Source: Erythrobacter sp. YT30 (lineage in GTDB: Bacteria; Pseudomonadota; Alphaproteobacteria; Sphingomonadales; Sphingomonadaceae). Taken from it: DNA of 64,000 nt. Both the position numbers and the translations under genes were made by a program. Below the pieces are notes generated by a model. It was not told where the DNA came from and made no database searches. It worked only from the letters and a program-made list of their open reading frames with translations. Below, piece after piece: positions 16,902 through 26,705 of the stretch. Numbering within the stretch: the first letter of the stretch is position 1; every line of letters begins with the position of its first letter. The DNA lies in NCBI RefSeq assembly GCF_001542875.1, contig NZ_LMAF01000002.1:705501-769500 (forward strand), in the 5' to 3' direction.

Positions 16902-17561
16902 TCAAATAGCTTTTCCTTGAAAGTCAGTGGCGCTGTCGCAGGCGTGCTCTACAGCTTCGCTATCATCGGATGAACCACCAAGCTGAGTAACAGCTAAAAA
17001 TCCGCCAACTAGTAGAACGACAAAAGCAGTCGTGACCAAACCCAGGTAGCGATCAATGATCGCCTTAATTGGTGCGCCAAAGAGCTGAAAGAGTACTCCA
17101 ACCACCATAAATATAAGCGCGCGCCCAGCAAGCGCGGCTAGCGTGAAAGTCAGCACATTCATACCGATTGCGCCTGCGGTGATCGTCATGAGTTTGAAAG
17201 GCACAGGTGTGCCTGCTGCGAAAAACACCGCAAGCGCACCCTGTTCGCGAATATAGCAAGCCGCCACTGGACCGCTTTCGGTGAGGCCAAGCACGCCGAG
17301 CATCCAAAGGCCAACGCTCTCGTAGAGCAAAAAACCGATCGCATAGCCAAAGAGTCCGCCCAAGACGGATGAGACCGTTGCGACAATTGCAAACCTGATC
17401 GCCTTTTTCGGCTCAGCAAGACACATCAATCCAAGCAAAGGATGCGGCGGGATCGGGAAAAAGCTGGACTCAATAAAGCAGAAAAATGCGAGCCACCACA
17501 CAGCCTGCGGATGTGCCGCCTTCGCCATCGTCCAATCGTAAAGCGCGCGCAGCCAACTCAA
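16902..17561 (-). CDS. YqaA/DedA family (SNARE-associated) membrane protein
   Basis: 219 residues from a TTG with GGAG upstream. Hallmarks are WWLAFFCFIESSFFPIPPHPLLGLMCLAEP and FAAGTPVPFKLMTITAGAIGMN, with re-entrant Pro-rich helices (F-P-I-P-P, T-P-V-P-F-K) typical of VTT/DedA proteins, and about five hydrophobic segments. DedA relatives have been linked to undecaprenyl phosphate or phospholipid flipping; the YqaA branch is not characterised. Convergent with spt, 12 bases between stops. Confidence 0.9.
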   Translation of the reverse strand: MSWLRALYDWTMAKAAHPQAVWWLAFFCFIESSFFPIPPHPLLGLMCLAEPKKAIRFAIVATVSSVLGGLFGYAIGFLLYESVGLWMLGVLGLTESGPVAACYIREQGALAVFFAAGTPVPFKLMTITAGAIGMNVLTFTLAALAGRALIFMVVGVLFQLFGAPIKAIIDRYLGLVTTAFVVLLVGGFLAVTQLGGSSDDSEAVEHACDSATDFQGKAI

Positions 17562-17758
17562 TTCTGTGCTCCAGGAATATTCGCAGTCGCGGGCAACTAA
17601 GGCACCTCCCGAAAGGGCGCAAGGTCAATTATTTAACCTATTTGGCACTTTTATATTGGCATCGTGACGGTCTCTGGTTAGTAAAGCGCATCATCGAGAA
17701 AATCCGAGTCGCCACCTAGTGGCTCCCTCCAAAAATTCGTGCCTCCAGGAGATTCCAA

Positions 17759-18211
17759 ATGACTGCTCCTGGCGATCAAGATGCTTCTGAATTCAACCAC
17801 GGGAACGACTGGAAATCGAAATTCATTAGAAATCTAGTCGAGACATCAAGCGTGACGAAATCGGCGGCGCTATTGAAAGTAAGCCTTCAAGAAGTGGTCG
17901 ACGCTCGCCGCAACGATACGGAATTCGAACGCGAATGGGAATACGCGCTCGATGAGGGATACGCTGAACTTGAATGGGAAATTCTTCGAAGGCTCAAAGA
18001 GGGGGATTTTGCCACGGCAACCGAAGCAAAGTACGATTTCACGAACGCGATCAGGTTTCTCATCTCACGCCGGGAGTTCTCGGCGAAGCACCAATCGGAA
18101 AGGCGCATTGTTAGCGCCGCCGAAGTTAGGGCGGCCATTGATACAAAAATTGAGGACCTACGTCTCCGAGTCGCACGTGAAAATGCAAAGGTAGGACCAG
18201 TCGAAGAATGA
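17759..18211 (+). CDS. GTA/phage terminase small subunit-like protein
   Basis: 150 residues, SD AGGAG 8 bases before the ATG. Features fit a terminase small subunit: an N-terminal helix-turn-helix-like region (SSVTKSAALLKVSLQEVVDARR), then acidic and coiled-coil-forming helices (EFEREWEYALDEGYAELEWEILRRL), and a basic C-terminus. The stop overlaps the large subunit start (ATGA), a usual GTA arrangement for genes g1-g2. The frame appears intact, but its downstream partner is broken, so it is probably a non-functional relic under relaxed selection. Confidence 0.78.
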   Translation: MTAPGDQDASEFNHGNDWKSKFIRNLVETSSVTKSAALLKVSLQEVVDARRNDTEFEREWEYALDEGYAELEWEILRRLKEGDFATATEAKYDFTNAIRFLISRREFSAKHQSERRIVSAAEVRAAIDTKIEDLRLRVARENAKVGPVEE

Positions 18212-18711
18212 TCGGATCCTTGGATTGGCTGCTTGATCAAAAGGACGGCGTGCGAGACCAGCTGGCACTATCGCTCAGCCAAAGCGAAAAAGCCGAATTC
18301 AGCTTTCATTGGGAAAATTTTGCACGCGATGAACAACTGCCGCCGCCAGGCGATTGGCGGATTTGGCTTATCGTTGCAGGCAGAGGATTTGGAAAGACAA
18401 GAGCTGGTGCCGAATGGGTGCGTTCGATGGCGGAACTTCATCCCAACGCTCGCATCGCTCTGGTTTCCTCATCTATTGCGGAAGCTCGGGCTGTAATGGT
18501 CGAAGGTGAAAGCGGCATACTCTCTACCTTCGCCCCAGAACGATGTCCCGTTTTTGAGCCGTCGTTGCGACGTATCAGATTTTCCAATGGTGCTCAGGCG
18601 CAGCTTTTTTCAGCCGCAGAGCCAGAGACACTGCGTGGACCTCAGCACAGCCATGCGTGCAGGACAAGCTTCGAAAGAAATTTATATCAATCAAATGCTT
18701 GTAATCATTGA
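18208..18711 (+). pseudogene. truncated GTA terminase large subunit (N-terminal third)
   Basis: The first about 150 codons match the N-terminus of GTA/phage large terminase: PPPGDWRIWLIVAGRGFGKTRAGAEWVR with Walker A GRGFGKT at residues 58-64 and later LRGPQHSHA. In intact homologues that motif is followed directly by W-x-D-E (Walker B); here similarity stops at about 18655 and the frame runs on for 18 unrelated codons before a stop. Large terminases are about 420-450 residues, so about two thirds, including Walker B and the nuclease domain, are missing. The sequence then joins a DUF2793 remnant. Confidence 0.88.
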
Positions 18712-19057
18712 CATCCTCAAGCCTAAGAACAGTTGCTGCTGGTCAAGCTGCACCGCCCGTAAGCGTTGCTGATGGCGAAAGCTACACTGTTGTCGGTGCG
18801 GCAACAGCGAATAGACGAGCATGGAAAACGCAATAGCCATGCAGCTGTCTGGCGGTTGGCAGTACGTAACGCCGCAAGAAGGAATGATGGTTTTTGATCG
18901 CGATGCAGGACAAATCCTGATTTTCCGCTCAGAATGGGAGGCCGCGCAGGAACCGGCAGCGCCCAATGGCGGTGCCGTAGTCGATGTCGAGCTAAGAGCC
19001 GCTTTCCTGAGCCTCATCAATGGACTTAAAACAGTCGGGATTCTGCCTACTGCCTGA
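18652..19057 (+). pseudogene. decayed DUF2793 gene from the end of a GTA/prophage cluster
   Basis: Pieces of one DUF2793 protein occur in three frames. Frame A from 18652 reads AGQASKEIYINQMLVIIDIL; after a shift near 18720-18735, another frame gives APPVSVADGESYTVVGAAT; after a second shift near 18805 the frame starting at ATG 18821 gives MENAIAMQLSGGWQYVTP then EGMMVFDRDAGQILIFRSEW, ending ...SLINGLKTVGILPTA. These fit DUF2793 order (AGQAQKE-like start, QLSGGW, conserved P-x-E-G-M, C-terminal tail). At least two frameshifts and no start codon make it a pseudogene. In GTA clusters DUF2793 lies near the distal tail genes. Confidence 0.85.
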
Positions 19058-19246
19058 TTCATGGATGGCTTGATCTGATCGTATGTTTATGAAGTCTTTA
19101 TCAAAACCAAGCAACCTGGCGCGCCTATCCGGCTTTGTACGTAGAGGCAAACGTGCAACAGTTCCGCGATATTGTCTGCTTGCTTACGAGGGGGGGAGAA
19201 GTTAGAGAACCTCCGGACTCCATTTAATAAAAGGGGAAGAATACAA

Positions 19247-20395
19247 ATGCGCAAACTCGTCATAGGAATGGCGATGGCTTCGACAGCGCTCACTGCGCCC
19301 GCCATGGCTCGTGAGGGCCAGTGGTACATTCAGGGCGACGGCGGAGCCATGATTGTCGAGGACGTCGACTTTGATATCGCAGGCACAACAGGCGGCGTTG
19401 ATTTCGATGCGCCCAATGATGCGACCGCAGACTTCGATGCTGGATACGATTTCGGGGCCACTGTTGGTCATGACTTCGGCTCATTCCGCTTGGAAGCAGA
19501 AGCCAGCTATCGTGCAGCTAATCTTGACTCCTTGTCAGCAGGTTCGGCTGGGCTGGCTGCCGGATCTACTTCCACCTTTACCGGAACCACCCTACCTGCA
19601 TCTGGCGAATTCAATGCTCTGAGCTTCATGCTTAACGGGTTATTCGATTTTGGTCCGGATGATGGTATCCAAGCGTTTGCCGGTGGCGGTATTGGTGTCG
19701 CACGGGTCGATCTTGACGGAACAGCAGTGCTTAGCGGCCCAGGCGCTTTTGATGATTCAGACACCGGACTAGCTTGGCAGCTTCTTGCTGGCGTTCGTGC
19801 GCCGCTGAACGACAAGTGGGACGCTGGTTTGAAATATCGCTATTTCAACGCGACTGGTGTTGATATCATCGATACGCGCGGGTTTGATCTGTCCTCAAAC
19901 ATCAGTTCTCACTCTTTGATGGGTTCGATCATCTACAACTTTGGTGGTGAAGCTCCGCCCCCACCACCACCGCCGCCTCCACCTCCACCACCTCCACCGC
20001 CGCCGCCACCACCGGCGCCTCCACCACCACCGCCGGCACCTGTGTGTAATACTGGTCCGTACATCGTGTTCTTCGATTGGGATGAGTCGGCGCTTACGTC
20101 AGATGCGACCACTGTTCTCGATGCAGCAGTCACAGCCTACGCAAATTGCGGCAATGCAAGCGTAATGCTTGCTGGTCACGCAGACCGTTCGGGTAGTGTC
20201 AGCTACAACATCGGACTTGCGGAACGTCGCAATGACTCTGTTCAGTCTTACCTGACAGGCAAAGGCGTCCCGGCAACCCGTATTAGCAGCAACGCTTTTG
20301 GTGAAAGTCAGCCAAAAGTCCCGACTGCTGACGGTATCCGCGAACCGCAAAACCGCCGAGTTGAAGTCACTTATGGTCCGGGTTCGGGCATGTAG
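19247..20395 (+). CDS. ompA: OmpA family outer membrane protein with poly-proline linker
   Basis: 382 residues from the ATG at 19247 (SD AGGGGAAG). Signal peptide ends at AMA (about residue 21). Residues 22-234 form an eight-stranded barrel domain with alternating aromatic strands (WYIQGDGGAMIV, FGATVGHDFGSFRLEAEASYR, SLMGSIIYNFGGE). A run of about 30 residues, nearly all Pro with a few Ala, from about 236 forms the linker. The C-terminal OmpA-like peptidoglycan-binding domain (FFDWDESAL, AGHADRSGS, NIGLAERRNDSVQSYL, REPQNRRVEV) carries the diaminopimelate-contacting Asp and Arg. A strong terminator follows. Confidence 0.95.
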   Translation: MRKLVIGMAMASTALTAPAMAREGQWYIQGDGGAMIVEDVDFDIAGTTGGVDFDAPNDATADFDAGYDFGATVGHDFGSFRLEAEASYRAANLDSLSAGSAGLAAGSTSTFTGTTLPASGEFNALSFMLNGLFDFGPDDGIQAFAGGGIGVARVDLDGTAVLSGPGAFDDSDTGLAWQLLAGVRAPLNDKWDAGLKYRYFNATGVDIIDTRGFDLSSNISSHSLMGSIIYNFGGEAPPPPPPPPPPPPPPPPPPPPAPPPPPPAPVCNTGPYIVFFDWDESALTSDATTVLDAAVTAYANCGNASVMLAGHADRSGSVSYNIGLAERRNDSVQSYLTGKGVPATRISSNAFGESQPKVPTADGIREPQNRRVEVTYGPGSGM

Positions 20396-20423
20396 TCGAC
20401 AAAACTCGATCTAAATACGAAAA

Positions 20424-20452
20424 GGGGCCGAGAATTCTCGGCCCCTTTTTTG
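20424..20452 (+). terminator. rho-independent terminator of ompA
   Basis: Stem GGGGCCGAG / CTCGGCCCC with loop AATT followed by TTTTTTT. The stem-loop is perfectly palindromic. Confidence 0.93.
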
Positions 20453-20569
20453 TTGGGTTTTATGAAATTCGCATGACTTCGGCCAACCGAGAGACCGTAA
20501 CGAAAGTGGGAACAGTCAAGCAATAGATACATACTCCCAATCCATCTGCGTTGGGAGAATCTCGAATGA

Positions 20570-22168
20570 TTATATGTTCTCGCCTGCATCACGCGCAGTT
20601 TGGAACATGGTTTTGATAGCATTTGGCACCAGCCGCACCGCTCCGATCAGCAATGCAAGCCCTATTGGAGCGACGATCAGCGTAGACAAGACGCCAAGAG
20701 ACAAGTCATCTCCATTGGTAGCTGAAACGTATCCAGCCATAAACGGTCCGAGCCCGAGACCAATCAGCGTTGTGGCGAGAAAAAATGTCGCTGTCGCCAC
20801 CCCTCTCATCCTTGGCAACACAAGGGCCTGACTGGTTGCCGCCGCAGCTCCCAATGCCGATGCAACCAATAGGTTAGCGGCAAAACTCAGCACATAAAAA
20901 ACGACGACGCTATCAGTTGTAAAAGCAACGTAAATTATCGGCAGTGGTGAGATCAGTCCGAACATAATGACCCAAATCCGGCCATCATCGCGTCTTTGCA
21001 GCAGGGCGTCCGCCATCCTGCCGCCGAGAATGACGCCGAGGAAACCCGCCAGTGCCCCTGGCGCTCCAAGAAACCAGCCCAAGTCCGACTTCGCCGCGCC
21101 TAGAGTTCTCTCAGCGTAGGGGGCTCCCCAATAGGAATTTGTATAGGCGATAAACGCCACCATTCCGTATCCGAGGATGACACAGAGAAATGCTGGCGAG
21201 CCCCAAGTTAAGCGAAAGGTCGCCAAGTCGCGAGCTTTGAGTCCAGCCGCCCAACTGAAGACAGCATAGTAGCCTACACCTAGAAACAACCACTGATCTG
21301 AAACTAATCCAGGAATGAGATTGGAGGGAGCAGGAACAAGGTAGGTGAGGAAGATCGCCGCAGCCCCAAAGAATACGAGACCTGCCAAATTCACGCCGAG
21401 TGCGAAAGGACCGCGCATAGCAGCACCGATCAAAGTGAAAGGTGGGATCACCTGCACCAATTCCTGAGCAAAACCCTTAAATGGGGCTGGATCCTCGGGG
21501 CTTGTCAGGCCGTCAATCTCTCCTCGAATGGGCTCCCTTAGAGAGATAACCCAAAGTGCGAGCAACACCCCTGGAATGCCGACTGATAAGAATGCGGCCT
21601 GCCAACCGACGATTCCGAAAGGCCCGCCCGAAGGGTAAGCTGCGTTCCAGTTCTCGACTATCAACGCGCCGATTAGGAGCGAAAGTCCACCTCCTATATA
21701 AAGGCCCGACGAGTAAATGGCCAAGGCTGTCGCTCGCAGGCGGGCTGGAAACCAGTCCGAAATGAGCGAGTATGCCGAGGGGCTGGCGGTAGCTTCACCG
21801 ACTCCCACTCCAATCCTCGCAACAGTGAGCGTTGAGGCGTTTTTCGCCAAGCCAGACAGTGCTGTCATCGTCGACCAGAGAGTTAAGCCGATGGCGAGCA
21901 GCCTCACCCTTTTCCAGCTATCTGCAAGCTTTCCCAAGGGAATGCCAAAGAGCGAATAGAAGACAGCAAAAGCAGTTCCGTACAGAAAGCCCAGATAAGA
22001 GTCGTCGACGCCCAAATCTGCTTTGATGTCATTTGCCAAGATCGACAATATTTGGCGATCGACGAAATTCAGGACGTAGACCAGCACGAGAACGCTGAGC
22101 GCGTACCAGCTGTAGGCTGGAACGGATTGATCCGCTCCGGTCTCATTTTCATTGGAATTGTCGGCCAA
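20570..22168 (-). CDS. MFS transporter (Spinster/GlpT-like family)
   Basis: 532 residues from a TTG start with GAGGGG upstream; 12 or more hydrophobic segments. MFS signatures are NFVDRQILSILANDIKADLG (first helix), GKLADSWKRVRLLAIG (loop 2-3, G-x-L-A-D-x-x-x-R-R variant) and the second-half GRMADALLQRRDDGR. The NFVDRQILSIL start is typical of Spinster-type MFS proteins frequent in Sphingomonadales. Substrate is unknown. It lies 61 bases after queC on the same strand and could be read through from it. Confidence 0.92.
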   Translation of the reverse strand: MADNSNENETGADQSVPAYSWYALSVLVLVYVLNFVDRQILSILANDIKADLGVDDSYLGFLYGTAFAVFYSLFGIPLGKLADSWKRVRLLAIGLTLWSTMTALSGLAKNASTLTVARIGVGVGEATASPSAYSLISDWFPARLRATALAIYSSGLYIGGGLSLLIGALIVENWNAAYPSGGPFGIVGWQAAFLSVGIPGVLLALWVISLREPIRGEIDGLTSPEDPAPFKGFAQELVQVIPPFTLIGAAMRGPFALGVNLAGLVFFGAAAIFLTYLVPAPSNLIPGLVSDQWLFLGVGYYAVFSWAAGLKARDLATFRLTWGSPAFLCVILGYGMVAFIAYTNSYWGAPYAERTLGAAKSDLGWFLGAPGALAGFLGVILGGRMADALLQRRDDGRIWVIMFGLISPLPIIYVAFTTDSVVVFYVLSFAANLLVASALGAAAATSQALVLPRMRGVATATFFLATTLIGLGLGPFMAGYVSATNGDDLSLGVLSTLIVAPIGLALLIGAVRLVPNAIKTMFQTARDAGENI

Positions 22169-22229
22169 AGAAGTGTCCCCTCAACACGTTAGTCCGCTTG
22201 TTAGCATGCGCTTTAAGGGCCTTTGGACC

Positions 22230-22919
22230 TTATGCCGCGTACAGCGTGTTATCGTTGATTTCAGCTTGCGCAAAACCCTTTTTGCGCAGCCTGCAGGAAT
22301 CGCAGAGCCCGCATGCATATCCGTCCGGAGTAGGGTCGTAGCACGACCAGGACCAAGCCGGATCTAGGCCCAGACGCGCGGTCTCCTTTGCAATTTCCGC
22401 TTTTGTGAAATGCTGAAGCGGGGTGTGAACGTTGAAGGGCTGGCCCTCTACGCCGGCCTTCGTTCCTAACCGAGCCGTTTTCGCAAAGCTCGTGATGAAT
22501 TCTGGGCGGCAGTCTGGATATCCTGAGTAATCAAGCGCATTCACCCCGATAAAGACGTCCTGAGCACCCCAAGCTTCTGCACATGCCGTAGTCAAAGCTA
22601 AGAAAACCAGATTTCTTGCTGGCACATAGGTGACCGGAATGTCATCGCCGACACCTGTTTTCGGCACGTCGATTTCATCAGTAAGAGCGGAGCCTCCGAA
22701 CGCACGAAGGTCTAAAGCGATTTCGGAATGATCAGATAGTTCCAGCTCGGTCGCGATCCGTTTTGCGGCCTCAAGCTCGAGCCGATGACGCTGACCATAA
22801 TCGATCGTAAGAGCCTTGACTTCGAACCCCTGCTCTTGTGCAAGTGCGGCTGTCACCATTGAATCTAATCCGCCTGAAAGCAGCACGATCGCTTTTCGGA
22901 GAGGGCTATCAGTTTTCAT
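22230..22919 (-). CDS. queC: 7-cyano-7-deazaguanine synthase QueC
   Basis: ATP-dependent conversion of 7-carboxy-7-deazaguanine to preQ0 in queuosine (or deazaguanine) synthesis. 229 residues. PP-loop SGGLDS at 15-20, and the C-terminal zinc site CYDPTPDGYACGLCDSC with four Cys. Other conserved parts are YGQRHRLEL and YVPARNLVFL. Queuosine use is consistent with gluQ at 7 kb. queD, queE and queF are not in the window. Last certain member of the minus-strand run csp-argD-argF-hslO-DUF3617-queC. Confidence 0.96.
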   Translation of the reverse strand: MKTDSPLRKAIVLLSGGLDSMVTAALAQEQGFEVKALTIDYGQRHRLELEAAKRIATELELSDHSEIALDLRAFGGSALTDEIDVPKTGVGDDIPVTYVPARNLVFLALTTACAEAWGAQDVFIGVNALDYSGYPDCRPEFITSFAKTARLGTKAGVEGQPFNVHTPLQHFTKAEIAKETARLGLDPAWSWSCYDPTPDGYACGLCDSCRLRKKGFAQAEINDNTLYAA

Positions 22920-22946
22920 GATGTGACTAGCAGCAAGCGATGATGT

Positions 22947-23387
22947 CTAGGACGCGGCGCTACAGTTGCCAGTACGTCGGGCCTCAGCAGCGAATTGAAA
23001 AGGCACACCCTCGGCAATTCCTTGGCTTTCGATTTGGACCAGTCTCGAACTCTCTCGTCTGATATCTGTGCGTGCGTATCCATCTCCGCGACAGGTGTAT
23101 TGAACCGTGACCCTGGTCGGACTGTCGTCAATGACGAAACGATTGCATCCGCTTTGCGAATGGCGCAGTTGTATAAACTCATCTCCCGTCTTCACACAGA
23201 TCTTGCGAGCTGGACGTCCATCGCGAAACTCTACTGTCCATTCACCCCGCGAGAGGCCATTCAGCATGGCGAGGTCCGATCCTTGCACAAAGGCAGCAGC
23301 TACCGATGCACCGAAGTATGCGCTCGCTGTGAGAATCAGAATTGTCAGAAAGTTTCGCAATGTGAATCCACCCTGTTGCCATTTCAC
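22947..23387 (-). CDS. DUF3617-like exported protein
   Basis: 146 residues. An N-terminal hydrophobic segment (FLTILILTASAYFGASVAAAF) acts as a signal peptide or anchor. The rest has the pattern of DUF3617-type proteins: GLSRGEWTVEFRDG, KICVKTGDEFIQLRH, VTVQYTCRGDGYARTDIRRE and IESQGIAEGVPF, with three conserved Cys. Such small periplasmic proteins are abundant in sphingomonads and have no known function. It sits between hslO and queC on the same strand. Confidence 0.75.
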   Translation of the reverse strand: MKWQQGGFTLRNFLTILILTASAYFGASVAAAFVQGSDLAMLNGLSRGEWTVEFRDGRPARKICVKTGDEFIQLRHSQSGCNRFVIDDSPTRVTVQYTCRGDGYARTDIRRESSRLVQIESQGIAEGVPFQFAAEARRTGNCSAAS

Positions 23388-23451
23388 AATTCACGATTGA
23401 AGCTGCGTCGAACTTTGAACTGCGTAGACGTCAATAGTCGATCGATCGTGC

Positions 23452-24354
23452 TCAGGACAACTGAAATACCGTTGAGCAGAATGCGCAGTCCACTTGAATG
23501 ACGCCATCCTCATTGCGCATTGCCTCCTGCTCTTCGGCCGGAAAACGAGCGATGACAGATAGGTAATACTCTTTACTACAGCGGCATCCTTTACTCAAAG
23601 CGAGACCCTGTTGAACGCGAACTTCCGGTTCCTCGTGAAAAAGCCGCCAGACGATAGCGTCCATTGAAAGCTCCGGATCAATCAACTCATTATGCTTGAT
23701 TGACGAGGCCATGGTTGAGACGTGCTCCCAATCGGGATGGTCCATGCGCACATGCAGGCGCTCTCTGCCCTCTTCTCCATCCGCCAGGTGCTGAACAAGA
23801 AGACCGCCGCCGACCTTGCAATCTCCGTTCGCATGTGTCGCTATCCGGACGATGGTTGGCACCTGTTCTGACTGGCTGAAATAGGTCTCCACGGCTTCAG
23901 CTAACGAATCGCCTTCCAGCGGCACAATTCCCTGATGGCGCCGTCCAGCTCCTGTTTCAAAAGTGATCGCAAGATACCCCTCGCCAAAAAGGGCGCCAAG
24001 CGTCGGGTTTGCTCCCAAGCCGCCTAGTGCAGCGTCATCAAAATCGACATAGCCGCGCATCGTTCCACCCCGAAAATCACATACGAGCAGGGAAACAGCA
24101 CCGCTTTTCGTTTGAGCCTGCATCGTGACCTGCGCTTCTTCTCCCTCACGCTTCATCAATCCACCCATCAGAGCGCACAAAACGAGCGCCTCACTCAAAA
24201 GATGTGTGATTGGCGAAGGATAATTGTGGGCTGAGAGTACGTCGTTGATCACGCCGTCCAGTCGAACAGCGCGCCCACGGGCGTTTCGATTCGGTATCGT
24301 GAAACCAAGTATCTTGTCGGAGTATGTTTCTTTGATTGCGGTCATGTTCGCCAT
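23452..24354 (-). CDS. hslO: redox-regulated chaperone Hsp33
   Basis: Holdase activated by oxidation and unfolding in the cytoplasm. 300 residues from the ATG at 24354; a longer frame upstream has no similarity. The N-terminal domain has GFTIPNRNARGRAVRL and NDVLSAHNYPSPITHLL. The C-terminal zinc switch is complete: SKGCRCSKEYY (CxC) and VDCAFCSTVF (CxxC). It follows argF by 64 bases; argD-argF-hslO is a usual alphaproteobacterial order. Confidence 0.96.
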   Translation of the reverse strand: MANMTAIKETYSDKILGFTIPNRNARGRAVRLDGVINDVLSAHNYPSPITHLLSEALVLCALMGGLMKREGEEAQVTMQAQTKSGAVSLLVCDFRGGTMRGYVDFDDAALGGLGANPTLGALFGEGYLAITFETGAGRRHQGIVPLEGDSLAEAVETYFSQSEQVPTIVRIATHANGDCKVGGGLLVQHLADGEEGRERLHVRMDHPDWEHVSTMASSIKHNELIDPELSMDAIVWRLFHEEPEVRVQQGLALSKGCRCSKEYYLSVIARFPAEEQEAMRNEDGVIQVDCAFCSTVFQLS

Positions 24355-24418
24355 ATGGGGTTGCCCGCGCTTAACTTTAAGGGGACGGCAAGTCCGACAG
24401 CAATCAAACAATCACGGT

Positions 24419-25375
24419 TTACAGTAGGCCGAAAGCCCATAGGAGGATCGATTTTTGGGCGTGAATTCTATTCTCGGCTTCATCGAAAACGATCGATTGC
24501 TCGCTTTCGAAAACGTCTTCGCTCACCTCATCACCGACATGCGCGGGCAGGCAATGCAGGAAAACCGCGTCTGGCTTCGCTTTTCTCATAAGAGAGGCAT
24601 TGACCTGAAACGACTTCATCGCCGCGCGCTTTTCCTCAGCGTCGGTTTGGCCCATTGATATCCATGTGTCGGTCACGAGGACATCGGCACCTAGCGCTGC
24701 GGCTTCAGCATCAGATGTGATTATAACCGATGAGCCGCCTGCCCTCGCCTTCTCGACAAACTCAGCCTCAGGCTCAAATCCGCTTGGAACTGCAACGCGG
24801 ACGTTGAACTTGAACAGACCGGCCGCCTCGAGGATGGAATGAAGGACATTGTTGCCATCTCCGAACCAGGCAATCTCTAAGCCGGGCAAGGCCTTTCCAT
24901 GTTCTACTAAAGTGAGCAGATCTGCTACTATTTGACATGGATGAGAGCGCTTTGTCAGACCGTTGATAATGGGCACGAAGGAATGGCGCGCCATTTCCTC
25001 AATTCGCGAATGATCATCAGTACGCAGCATGATGCCATCAACCATTCGGCTGAGCACCCTCGCCGTATCTGCGATACTTTCGCCCCGATCCAGCTGGCTT
25101 GAACCTGCCTCCACAAAAAGTACGCTGCCGCCCAATTGGCGCATGGCGATGTCAAAACTAACGCGAGTTCGGGTAGAGTTCTTCTCAAAAACCAACGCTA
25201 AGACACGTCCTGCGAGAGGAGCGTCCTTGTCTGCTGCGCCTTTCGGCATGCCTTTTCGAGCGGCTTTCCGATCAATCGCATCAGACAGCATCCCTGCCAA
25301 TGCGTCCGCACCAGCATCACCGAGATCGATGAAATTCTGGACTGCAGGCGCGAATTCTATCGGTGAGCTCGACAC
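24419..25375 (-). CDS. argF: ornithine carbamoyltransferase
   Basis: Makes citrulline from ornithine and carbamoyl phosphate in arginine synthesis. 318 residues, GTG start at 25375 overlapping the argD stop by one base (TAGTG), so translationally coupled. Motifs: [10 protein letters not shown] (carbamoyl phosphate), [11 protein letters not shown], and [11 protein letters not shown] with the catalytic Cys. The C-terminus [16 protein letters not shown] is typical. Trimeric cytoplasmic enzyme. Confidence 0.97.
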   Translation of the reverse strand: MSSSPIEFAPAVQNFIDLGDAGADALAGMLSDAIDRKAARKGMPKGAADKDAPLAGRVLALVFEKNSTRTRVSFDIAMRQLGGSVLFVEAGSSQLDRGESIADTARVLSRMVDGIMLRTDDHSRIEEMARHSFVPIINGLTKRSHPCQIVADLLTLVEHGKALPGLEIAWFGDGNNVLHSILEAAGLFKFNVRVAVPSGFEPEAEFVEKARAGGSSVIITSDAEAAALGADVLVTDTWISMGQTDAEEKRAAMKSFQVNASLMRKAKPDAVFLHCLPAHVGDEVSEDVFESEQSIVFDEAENRIHAQKSILLWAFGLL

Positions 25376-26574
25376 TAGGCCGGCTCTGGAATTTTGAAGC
25401 TAGCAGCGCCAGCAGAAAGCTTCTCAAAGAATTCGTCGATCTCGGGATCACCGATCACCAGAGGCGGGATAACCCGGAGCGTCTGATCGCCAGCAGCAAC
25501 AGTCAGAAGCTTATGATTGTCACGCAGATGAACGAAGAATGGACGGCTTTCGACTTTCATCTTCAGTCCGAGCATCAACCCCTTTCCCCGAACAAGCTCA
25601 AACAATTCAGGGTAGTTTCCAATAAACTGCTCCAAACGCGTTCTCAGGCGCTCACCTTTTTCGCGCACTTCGCCAAGAAACTGCTTGTTTGCTACTGCAT
25701 CCATCACGGCGCTCCCAGCGGCCATCCCCAAAGGATTTCCGCCGTAGGTCGAACCATGCGTGCCGAAAGTCATGCCGCGCGCCGCTTTCTCGGTCGCCAA
25801 AAGCGCGCCGAGTGGGAAGCCTCCCCCCAGACCTTTTGCAGACGCGAGAATATCGGGCTCGATCCCATAGTGCTCGTATGCGTACAACTTGCCGGTACGA
25901 GCCATGCCGCATTGCACTTCGTCCAAAACAAGCATCAGGTCGTGTTCGTCGCAAAGGTCTCGCAGTCCTTGCATGAATTCTTGGGATGCTGGTCTAATTC
26001 CGCCTTCACCTTGAATCGGTTCAACGAGGAAGCCGGCGGTTTTCGGACCAATCAAAGCTTTCGCCGCCTCAAGATCATCAAACTCCGCATATTTGAAGCC
26101 GTCGAGCAACGGCGAGAAACCATGATGCATCTTTGTTTGGTTTGAAGCGCTAATTGTTGCCATTGTGCGGCCGTGAAAAGCATTCGCGAAAGTGATCAGT
26201 TCGAACCTGTTCGCATCGCCTTCATCGCCCGCATTCTGGTGGTATGCGCGTGCGCATTTAATAGCGGCCTCAACCGCTTCTGCGCCAGAATTCGTGAAAA
26301 ACACGGTGTCTGCAAAGGTATGGTCGACCAATTGCTGGGCCAATTTTTCGCCTTGCGGACTGCCATAAAGATTGGACACATGCATCAGTGTCCCCGCCTG
26401 TTCTTGGATCGCGGCAATCAGACCTTCGTGCGAATGCCCCAGAAGATTGACAGCGATCCCGCTGGCAAAGTCGAGATAACGCGTCCCATCTTCATCAATT
26501 AGATGGCAGTGTTCTCCGCGCACTGGGCGAACACCGCAGCGGGGATAGACGGGCATCAATGGCGAAATTGACAT
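25375..26574 (-). CDS. argD: acetylornithine aminotransferase
   Basis: PLP-dependent class III aminotransferase in arginine (and possibly lysine) synthesis. 399 residues from the ATG at 26574 ([12 protein letters not shown]), preferred over an upstream extension without similarity. Conserved parts: [61 protein letters not shown] and the PLP Lys in [13 protein letters not shown]. Coupled to argF. Confidence 0.96.
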   Translation of the reverse strand: MSISPLMPVYPRCGVRPVRGEHCHLIDEDGTRYLDFASGIAVNLLGHSHEGLIAAIQEQAGTLMHVSNLYGSPQGEKLAQQLVDHTFADTVFFTNSGAEAVEAAIKCARAYHQNAGDEGDANRFELITFANAFHGRTMATISASNQTKMHHGFSPLLDGFKYAEFDDLEAAKALIGPKTAGFLVEPIQGEGGIRPASQEFMQGLRDLCDEHDLMLVLDEVQCGMARTGKLYAYEHYGIEPDILASAKGLGGGFPLGALLATEKAARGMTFGTHGSTYGGNPLGMAAGSAVMDAVANKQFLGEVREKGERLRTRLEQFIGNYPELFELVRGKGLMLGLKMKVESRPFFVHLRDNHKLLTVAAGDQTLRVIPPLVIGDPEIDEFFEKLSAGAASFKIPEPA

Positions 26575-26633
26575 GAGAAAATGATCCAGTTCAATCGAAA
26601 AAATTGGTGGGTAAATAGAAATGGCGACCCCCA

Positions 26634-26670
26634 TCAAGAGCCGCCATTCAGAAGTCTAAGGCCGCTCTTG
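26634..26670 (-). repeat. inverted repeat between csp and argD (possible weak terminator)
   Basis: Arms CAAGAGCCGCC and GGCCGCTCTTG, one mismatch, 15-base loop. It could form a hairpin in the csp read-through transcript. There is no U-tract, so a terminator role is only possible. Confidence 0.4.
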
Positions 26671-26705
26671 AATTGCGTCAAACGGCCGGTCTGTCGGGTG
26701 GGTGT

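Noticed and set aside
19951..20040. CCN-repeat tract that could be taken for a phase-variable microsatellite
   Set aside because: It encodes the Pro-rich OmpA linker, is imperfect, and changes are in-frame, so it is treated as a linker only.
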